Part shown: in pieces, positions 58,421 through 64,000 of the stretch | Layout of the letters: each line of letters starts with the position of its first letter | Position numbering within the stretch: position 1 is the first letter of the stretch | Assembly: GCA_963816795.1 (NCBI GenBank) | Contig: CAWFLT010000003.1 | Span: forward strand, 248,001-312,000 | DNA: 64,000 bases | DNA from: CAWFLT01 sp963816795 | GTDB taxonomy: Bacteria; Acidobacteriota; Vicinamibacteria; Vicinamibacterales; SCN-69-37 | Reading direction: 5' to 3' | The notes under the pieces: generated by a model | The model's input: only the letters and a program-made list of their open reading frames with translations | Told to the model about the DNA's origin: nothing | Databases searched by the model: none | Program-made: the position numbers and the translations under genes

Positions 58421-59272
58421 CTAGTTCACTAACTGTCGCAGAAACGCGAGCCCGTCCTTGGCCAGCGCGTCCGGCGAGCTGGCGAGCGGACGCCAGATGG
58501 CGGCGGCACGCGCGATCGTCTTCACCTTCGGGGTGAACGATTCGATCACCAGCGGGCCCGTGAAGTTGATGTCCCGAATCGCGGCCGCCACCTCCTGCCA
58601 CGGAACGTGGCCCGATCCTGGCGCGCCGCGATCGTTCTCGCACATGTGCAACTGCCCCAGCCGTGATCCCGCCGCGCGGATGGCGTCGCCGAGCGATCGC
58701 TCCTCGATGTTCATGTGAAACGTATCGAGCAGCAACCGGCAGGCCGGGTGGTTGACGCGATCCACGATCTCGATGGCCTGCGACGTCAGATTCAGGAAGC
58801 TCGTCTCGAAGCGATTCAGCGGCTCGACGCAGAGCGCCACGCCCTTGCTCGCCGCGTACGTCGACAGATCCGTCAACTGCCGCACGAGCAGGTCGACGTC
58901 CTTCGCCCGCTCGTCCTCCGTGGCCTGCCAGGTCCGGCCGACCGCGCTGTAGAGGGGCCCGAGCACGTGCGGCGCCTTCAACGTCTGCGCCGCATCGATG
59001 CAGTGCCGGACGTACGCGAGGCCGTTGGCCCGAATCTGCGGATCGGAGTGGATGAGGTCCCGATCGGGTCCCATCGCCGCACAAACGGTCGCGCCGAGGC
59101 CCAGGTCGCCCAGCACATGGGCGGCGCGCTGATAGTCGAGGTCGTTGATTCCTTCGATCGGCACCTCCACCAGGTCGAAGCCGAGTTGCTTGATGTGTGG
59201 CGCGATCTTCTCGAACTCCGGGGTCGTGAGAGGCGCCGTCCAGATCCAGGTCGTGATGCCGATGTGTGCCAT
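58421..59272 (-). CDS. Sugar phosphate isomerase/epimerase (TIM barrel, AP endonuclease 2 family)
   Basis: 283 residues from ATG 59272. The barrel shows HIGITTWIW, FDLVEVPIEG, CVEPLNRFETSF with the catalytic Glu, LLLDTFHMNIEERS with the metal Asp and His, LGQLHMCENDRGAPG and FTGPLVIESF with the second Glu. This is the D-tagatose/psicose 3-epimerase-like arrangement, so it interconverts ketoses. It is adjacent to the divergent membrane protein at 59317. No leader. Confidence 0.88.
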   Translation of the reverse strand: MAHIGITTWIWTAPLTTPEFEKIAPHIKQLGFDLVEVPIEGINDLDYQRAAHVLGDLGLGATVCAAMGPDRDLIHSDPQIRANGLAYVRHCIDAAQTLKAPHVLGPLYSAVGRTWQATEDERAKDVDLLVRQLTDLSTYAASKGVALCVEPLNRFETSFLNLTSQAIEIVDRVNHPACRLLLDTFHMNIEERSLGDAIRAAGSRLGQLHMCENDRGAPGSGHVPWQEVAAAIRDINFTGPLVIESFTPKVKTIARAAAIWRPLASSPDALAKDGLAFLRQLVN

Positions 59273-59316
59273 AGACGGAGAATTCTGCCACATCGACGGT
59301 ATGCTGGGGCCTGCTG

Positions 59317-61195
59317 ATGGGTCGGGCCCGCATCGCCGGTCTTGCCGACGGGCTCTCCTTTGCCCTCCTCGCGCTTGCCTCCCTGGTCGAACTCACCGGC
59401 GGGATCCGCCTCGGCCGGGGGTGGTACCAAGTCACGGCCACCGATCCCATCCGGCTGCTGATCCTCGCGGCTGGGGTCGTACTGCTTCGTCACGTCGTCC
59501 TGCGCACGCCGTCGCTGCGCGAGCGCCTCACCGCGCGCCGGGCGGGACGCACGCGGCCCTGGCAGATTGATCCGCCGCTTGGCGCCGCAACCCGGCGTGA
59601 ATGGCTGGTCGCGATTCCGGTGATGGCCGCCGCGACCGGCTGGTTGATGAAGGACCAGATCCTCGTCATCACCGGCCTGCTCGATCGCGGCGACCCGTTG
59701 TTCTCGATGTGGCGGCTCGCCTGGATTGCGCATCAGGTCGTCGCCGATCCGTTGCACTTCTGGAACGCGAACATCTTCCATCCCGAGCCGAACACCTTCG
59801 CCTACTCGGACGCGACGCTCCTTCCGGGCCTGCTCGTGGCGCCGCTCGTCTGGGCCGGCGTGCCGATTGCGGTGACGCACGGCCTCCTCTACCTGATGTC
59901 GTTCTTTGCCGCCGGCCTGACGATGTTCGCGCTGGCGCGCGCGGTCACCGGCCAGTTGATCCCGGCGCTCGTCGCCGGCATCCTCTTCGGCTTCTATCCC
60001 TATCGCATCTCGACCTACAGCCATCTCGAAATGCAGGGCGTGTTCTTGATGCCGCTCGCGTTGCTCTGGCTGCTGCGAACGCTGGACGCGGGACGTTCAC
60101 GGCACGGCGCCGCCCTTGGGCTTGCGGTCGCGCTGGAGGGCCTCTGGTCGCTCTACCTCGGCGCCTACCTCGTCGTCGGGCTCGTCCTCACCGCGCTGTT
60201 TCGCTGGGCGGCGGGGCACTTCGCTCTCCGAGCTCGCCTCCGCGCTCTCGCAACGGCGGTGCTGGTCGCGGCGGCGATCCTGGGACCCTACTCCTGGCCG
60301 TACTGGTCCGCGCGCGACGCCGTCGGGGAGCGGCCTCGCGACGAAACCCGGATCTTCAGCGCCGACCGGCGCGACTGGCTGAGTCTCAACGAGATGAACC
60401 GGCTGTACGGGCGCGCGCTCGCGACGGACGTGAACGCGGAGCGTCATTTGTACCCGGGCACGACGACCCTGGTGCTCGCCGTCGCCGCACTCGTGCCGCC
60501 CGTCACGCCTCTCGCGGCGGCGGGCCTGACCGGGGCGCTCGTCGCCGCCGACGCATCGCTCGGTGTGAACGGCACGGCGTTCACCTGGCTGTTTGACAAG
60601 GTGCCCGGGTTTCAGGCCTTCCGTGTGCCGGCTCGGTTCGGCATGCTGCTCGGTCTGTTTCTCACGCTCCTGGCCGGAATGGGGCTCGCGCGAATCCTGA
60701 CGCGCTGGCCCGGACGAACGACCGAGCGGCTCGCCATGGCCCTGGTCGGCGTCGCCGCCTTCGAACTTCGTCCCGGGCTCCCGCTCGTGGCGACACCAAC
60801 TTCGCCACCCGCCATCTACGCTGCGCTGCCGAAGACGGGTCGCGTCGTCCTGGTCGATCTCCCACTCCCGGCCGACGATGCCGAGTATTGGATCGATCCG
60901 ACGTACATGTACTACTCGACGTTTCACTGGGCCAGGCTGCTGAACGGCTACAGCGGATTCTCTCCGTCCTGGTATCCCCGCCTGCGCGTTGCCTCCCGCG
61001 AGTTTCCGTCTGATGAGTCGATCGGCGGTGTTCCGCGAGCGCGGCGCCGAGTACGTCGCGCTGCACGAGGAGTTCTATCCTCCAGGACGGTATCGCGACG
61101 TCGTCGCCCGCCTTGACGGCCGCACCGATGTCTCGCTCGTCGGCACTCGATCTTCGCCTACGGGGGAGCATCGCTTGTACCGTTTGCGGCCGTAG
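59317..61195 (+). CDS. Polytopic membrane protein, mannosyltransferase-like (GT-C type)
   Basis: About 626 residues with roughly eleven hydrophobic segments. The N-terminal loop LFSMWRLAWIAHQVVADPLHF and FHPEPNTFAYSDATLLPG have the acidic residues and layout of GT-C glycosyltransferases that use polyprenol-linked sugars, and a large extracytoplasmic C-terminal domain includes FEPR-like and WPGRTTER parts. A one-base change near 61022 moves the last 55 residues to another frame (FRERGAEYVALHEEF). The acceptor and donor are unknown. Confidence 0.7.
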
Positions 61196-61254
61196 AGCGC
61201 TTCGACAGCTCCAGTAACATTGCCGAAGTCTTTTGGGCTATCCTGCGCGCACGC

Positions 61255-62392
61255 ATGGCGGGAGAGAAACAGGCGTTCACGGGACGCCACCTGATCAATC
61301 ACAAGCTCACCGGCGCCGGTTCCGAGAAGGACACCCGACATCACGAGATCGCGATCGACACGCCAGGTATCCACTACCTGCCAGGCGACGCCCTCGGAGT
61401 GATCCCGCACAACGCACCGGCTCTGGTTGACCGCATCGTCGCGGCCATCGGCGCGCGCGGCGACGAACCTGTGCCCGCCGGCACACCAGGCGTGACCCTC
61501 CCGCTCGCCCAGGCGCTCACCGAGGTCTACAATCTGAACACGCCGAGCCGCCGGCTGCTCGAGCTCTATGCGTCACGCGGCGCGAGCGAGCTGGCGCCCC
61601 TCCTCGAGAAAGCCAACGCCGAGCTGCTCAAGAAGTTCCTCAACGGATGGAACGAAGCGCACGACGTCCTGGACATCCTCGACATGCACCCGGAAATCCG
61701 GATCACTCCGGCTGAGCTCATCGAGAACCTGAGGAAGAGCCTTCCCCGGCTGTATTCAATCGCGTCGAGCCTCAAGGCGCATCCTTCGCAAGTGGATCTT
61801 CTCGTCGTCGGCGTGCGCTACACGATCCGAGGCCGCACGCGCGGGGGCGCCTGCTCCACGTGGCTGGCGGAAGGGTGGCCGACGCCCTCCACGTTTCCGA
61901 TGTACGTCCAGGATCAGCAGAAGCACTTCGCGATGCCAGCCAGCCTGGACGTGCCCATGATCATGGTGGGCCCCGGCACCGGCCTGGCGCCATTTCGTGC
62001 GTTCGTCGAAGAGCGGCGCGGTGCTCGGCGCGCGCGGCCGCAACTGGCTGTTCTTCGGCGAGCAGCGGCGGGCCAGTGACTTCTTCTACGAAGATCAGCT
62101 CACGGGGTATGCGAGCGATGGATTTCTGCGCCTGGATACCGCGTTCTCGCGCGACCAGACACAAAAGATCTACGTCCAGCATCGCATGCAGGAACAGGCC
62201 CGGGACGTCTGGGCGTGGCTCGAAGAGGGCGCAGAGGTGTTCGTGTGCGGCGACAAGGAACGCATGGCCGCCGACGTCGACAAGGCGCTCCACACCATCG
62301 TCGAAACCGCCGGCGGCCGCACGCCCGATCAGGCCGCGGCGTACATCGACCAGCTCAGACAGACGAAACGGTACAAGCGGGATGTGTATTAA
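61255..62392 (+). CDS. CysJ/diflavin reductase-like protein without flavodoxin domain, one frameshift
   Basis: About 379 residues. It matches the FAD/NADPH half of sulfite reductase flavoprotein: FTGRHLINHKLTGAGSEKD connecting region, FAD-contact RLYSIASS, GGACSTWLAEG, nucleotide loop MVGPGTGLAPFRAF, then GRNWLFFGEQRRASDF, YVQHRMQEQARDVWAWL, and the C-terminal CGDKERMAADVDKAL. The family ending KRYKRDVY is present. It starts at ATG 61255 with no flavodoxin in front and none in the window. A single base change near 62020 joins the parts. Its electron acceptor is unclear. Confidence 0.85.
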
Positions 62393-62395
62393 GAA

Positions 62396-62512
62396 CGAGA
62401 CCACGGAGAAGAGCTAGAGAGCACGGAGAAGAGCAGAGAGCCGAGCACGCCCGCGCCGGTCTGTGGCGCGGGCCCGAGGCGCGGGGGTGGGGCCCCGCGC
62501 CTGTATATTTGT
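62396..62512. repeat. Family A fragment plus inverted family B unit
   Basis: From 62400 CCACGGAGAAGAGCT and GCACGGAGAAGAGC repeat at about 22 bases, then a family B unit in reverse (GCCCGCGCCGG... GGGGTGGGGCCCCGCGCC). The same order (A then reversed B) occurs at 42779-42945. It fills the gap between two convergent genes. Confidence 0.75.
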
Positions 62513-62531
62513 GAGCACAGAGGGCTGGATG

Positions 62532-63479
62532 TCACGGAGAAGAGCGATGTGCGACAGCTCTTAGTCTGAGGACCCAAGCTGTGGCCGCGAGCATTACTCC
62601 CACCACCGCAATGCCCGCCGGGATGGCGAATGGCGAGGCGCCGTACTGGCCAACCAGTGCGGGCATGATCAGCGCCAGCAGCGCGCTGAGCACGAGAGAC
62701 ACGGCGCCGGCGATGAACAGATTGCGCACGACGCCGCCCCGATCGGCCGCGGTCCACGTCTTACGCTGAGCCACGACCATGACCACGACACCAAGGCCGA
62801 CGACGACAATGAACAGCCCAGCGGAGAGGAACGCCGGCACCAGGAACGTGGCGCGTTCCTTGTACTCCTGCCATGTGGGCCGCGGTAGTGTCCCGGCATC
62901 GATGCTGAGGCCGGCGACGAGTGTGGCCGAGTCACCTGCCGCCAACGACGTCCGCTGAGCGACGACCTCCTGGCCGATGTGGCTCACTTGCCATCCCGGC
63001 TCGGTGACGAGCGGAGGATCGACGACGACCATCACGCCGGGGAGTATCAGGGAGAGGCGCGCGTCGGCGATGAGCGCAGCAGACCCTTCCAGCGCGCGCC
63101 ACGTTACCTTGCCGCGCCCGCCGGACACTTCGACCACTCCGGTCACCGTGTAGCGTAAACGGGCCGTCTGCGGCCCGCTGCCCGCCGCCAACCGCCACGT
63201 CACAGCGCCGTTCGCATCCCGATCGACGGGCCGATCGCTGAGCGTCGCGTCGACTTGTTGCAGGCCGTCGTGCCGGCCGCCAGGCACGACGCGCCGAAAC
63301 CACGCGTCGCCGGCCCCGGTCGGGGTTAGCACCCAGGTCTCTTCGACCTCGGCCGAGCCCCGCGGATCGACGACCATCCGCGCCTCGAACCGGTCGACGA
63401 TGACGTTGGACGCGACCGGCGGCGTGCAACCTGCGGCGAGCAGAGCGATCGCGGCCGATAGCAGAAGACGCACAGCCAT
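62532..63479 (-). CDS. Lipoprotein-leader membrane protein, DUF2207-like
   Basis: 315 residues from ATG 63479. The leader AIALLAAGCTPP has a lipobox (LAAGC), so the protein is probably a lipoprotein. A beta-rich extracytoplasmic part with RFEARMVVDPRGSAEVEETW resembles the DUF2207 predicted membrane family. The C-terminal half has two clusters of hydrophobic segments (about 218-245 and 258-305). Function unknown. It is flanked by repeats on both sides. Confidence 0.6.
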   Translation of the reverse strand: MAVRLLLSAAIALLAAGCTPPVASNVIVDRFEARMVVDPRGSAEVEETWVLTPTGAGDAWFRRVVPGGRHDGLQQVDATLSDRPVDRDANGAVTWRLAAGSGPQTARLRYTVTGVVEVSGGRGKVTWRALEGSAALIADARLSLILPGVMVVVDPPLVTEPGWQVSHIGQEVVAQRTSLAAGDSATLVAGLSIDAGTLPRPTWQEYKERATFLVPAFLSAGLFIVVVGLGVVVMVVAQRKTWTAADRGGVVRNLFIAGAVSLVLSALLALIMPALVGQYGASPFAIPAGIAVVGVMLAATAWVLRLRAVAHRSSP

Positions 63480-63481
63480 CA

Positions 63482-63705
63482 AGTATTACAGGCGCGGGGC
63501 CCCACCCCCGCGCCTCGAGCCGCGCCTCAAACCGGCGCGGGGTGCAGGCGCGGGGCCCCATCAATCTTACAGGCGTGGGGCCCCACCCCCACGCCTCGGG
63601 CCCGCGCCTCACACCGGCGCGGGGTCGCTCGCTCTTCTCCGTGCTCCAGCTCTTCTCCGTGCCCTCAGCTCTTCTCCGTGTCCTCAGTTCTTCCTCCGTG
63701 CCCTC
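63482..63705. repeat. Family B units followed by a family A remnant
   Basis: Two full and one short family B unit (TTACAGGCGCGGGGCCCCA then CCCCCGCGCCTCGA, and CCGGCGCGGGGTGC), from 63486 to about 63625. Then AGCTCTTCTCCGTG units of about 21 bases continue to 63703. It lies between two minus-strand genes. Confidence 0.8.
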
Positions 63706-63709
63706 GTTC

Positions 63710-64000
63710 TTACTCCCAGCGTCTCGCCAGCACCCGCGAGACGCCCAAGAAGATGACCGTGAGCGCCGCGAGCACGAGCACCTGCGGCCACAGCGCGACC
63801 ACTGGCGCCTCCCGCCAGAACACTTTCAAGTAGCCGTCGAGCGCCCACGAATTGAACGTGACCAGGCCGAAGCGCTGCATCGTGTCGGACATCAGGAAGC
63901 GCGGAAACATGCTCCCGCCGATCGCGGACATCGTCAGAATCACGATGGTTGAAATGCCCGAGAGCTGCGCCCGCGTTCGGCTCAGCGTGGCGAGCACGAG
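63710..64000 (-). CDS. ABC-2 type permease, C-terminal fragment at window edge
   Basis: The frame stays open to the last base, so the GTG at 63997 is not a true start. The visible part is the C-terminal of an ABC-2 exporter permease: TRAQLSGISTIVILTMSAIGG, MFPRFLMSDTMQRFGLVTFN, WPQVLVLAALTVIFLGVSRVL and a short RRWE tail. The remaining part lies beyond the window. Confidence 0.75.
   Translation of the reverse strand, partial: LVLATLSRTRAQLSGISTIVILTMSAIGGSMFPRFLMSDTMQRFGLVTFNSWALDGYLKVFWREAPVVALWPQVLVLAALTVIFLGVSRVLARRWE

Noticed and set aside
1..64000. tRNA or rRNA genes
   Set aside because: No cloverleaf-like or rRNA-like segment was recognised in the gaps by eye; a covariance search was not possible.

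Overview
The window is strongly G+C-rich chromosomal DNA, most likely from an Acidobacteriota bacterium, probably of the Vicinamibacteria type. The pointers are three very large Oar-like TonB-dependent receptors with an N-terminal carboxypeptidase-regulatory-like domain, two VWFA-related proteins of the acidobacterial family, an orphan MacB/FtsX (ADOP-type) permease, a membrane-anchored Ser/Thr kinase, several secreted beta-propeller and PQQ-type proteins, and a DUF2911 lipid-exposed protein. No rRNA, tRNA, CRISPR array, transposase, integrase or phage module was recognised.

Layout. 0-13.7 kb: end of a response regulator, SnoaL-like protein, tannase plus cytochrome P460-like haem protein, beta-carbonic anhydrase, DUF2071 protein, an ElaB/YqjE-like membrane stress cassette, an FAD oxidoreductase, DNA topoisomerase IB, an HTH-TOBE regulator, a membrane protein, a pair of inverted 23-bp tandem arrays, a VWFA-related protein and an ADOP permease. 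13.7-19.7 kb: 5'-3' exonuclease, Ser/Thr kinase with a truncated GH16 remnant beside it, then a Gfo/Idh/MocA-GMC-VOC group. 19.7-30.2 kb: TonB receptor, ThuA-like protein, ABC-2 exporter, PQQ-like propeller, SDR-TPR-VWFA operon. 30.4-45.1 kb: giant haem/propeller/HEAT protein, two TonB receptors, sialidase-like and outer-membrane proteins. 45.1-51.8 kb: sortilin-like propeller, lactonase, SPFH protein and its zinc-ribbon partner. 51.9-57.6 kb: PQQ dehydrogenase with dihaem cytochrome c, then two leaderless zinc metallopeptidases. 57.7-64 kb: DUF2911 protein, TIM-barrel isomerase, polytopic membrane protein, CysJ-like reductase lacking flavodoxin, DUF2207-like protein, ABC-2 permease fragment.

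Together the genes suit an aerobic soil heterotroph that imports and oxidises plant-derived polymers and sugars: TonB receptors for uptake, tannase, sialidase and lactonase for hydrolysis, and PQQ/GMC/cytochrome enzymes for periplasmic oxidation.

Two features pervade the window. First, about half the genes carry single-base frameshifts, while several long stretches carry none; the reading frames otherwise remain intact and four-base start/stop overlaps are preserved, so I read most of these as base-calling errors rather than decay. Second, the gaps between genes repeatedly hold short-period tandem repeats arranged in opposite orientations around a small centre (units of about 23, 10 and 9 bp), plus a separate 65-70 bp G+C-rich repeat family. 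These intergenic elements are the most unusual content of the window.
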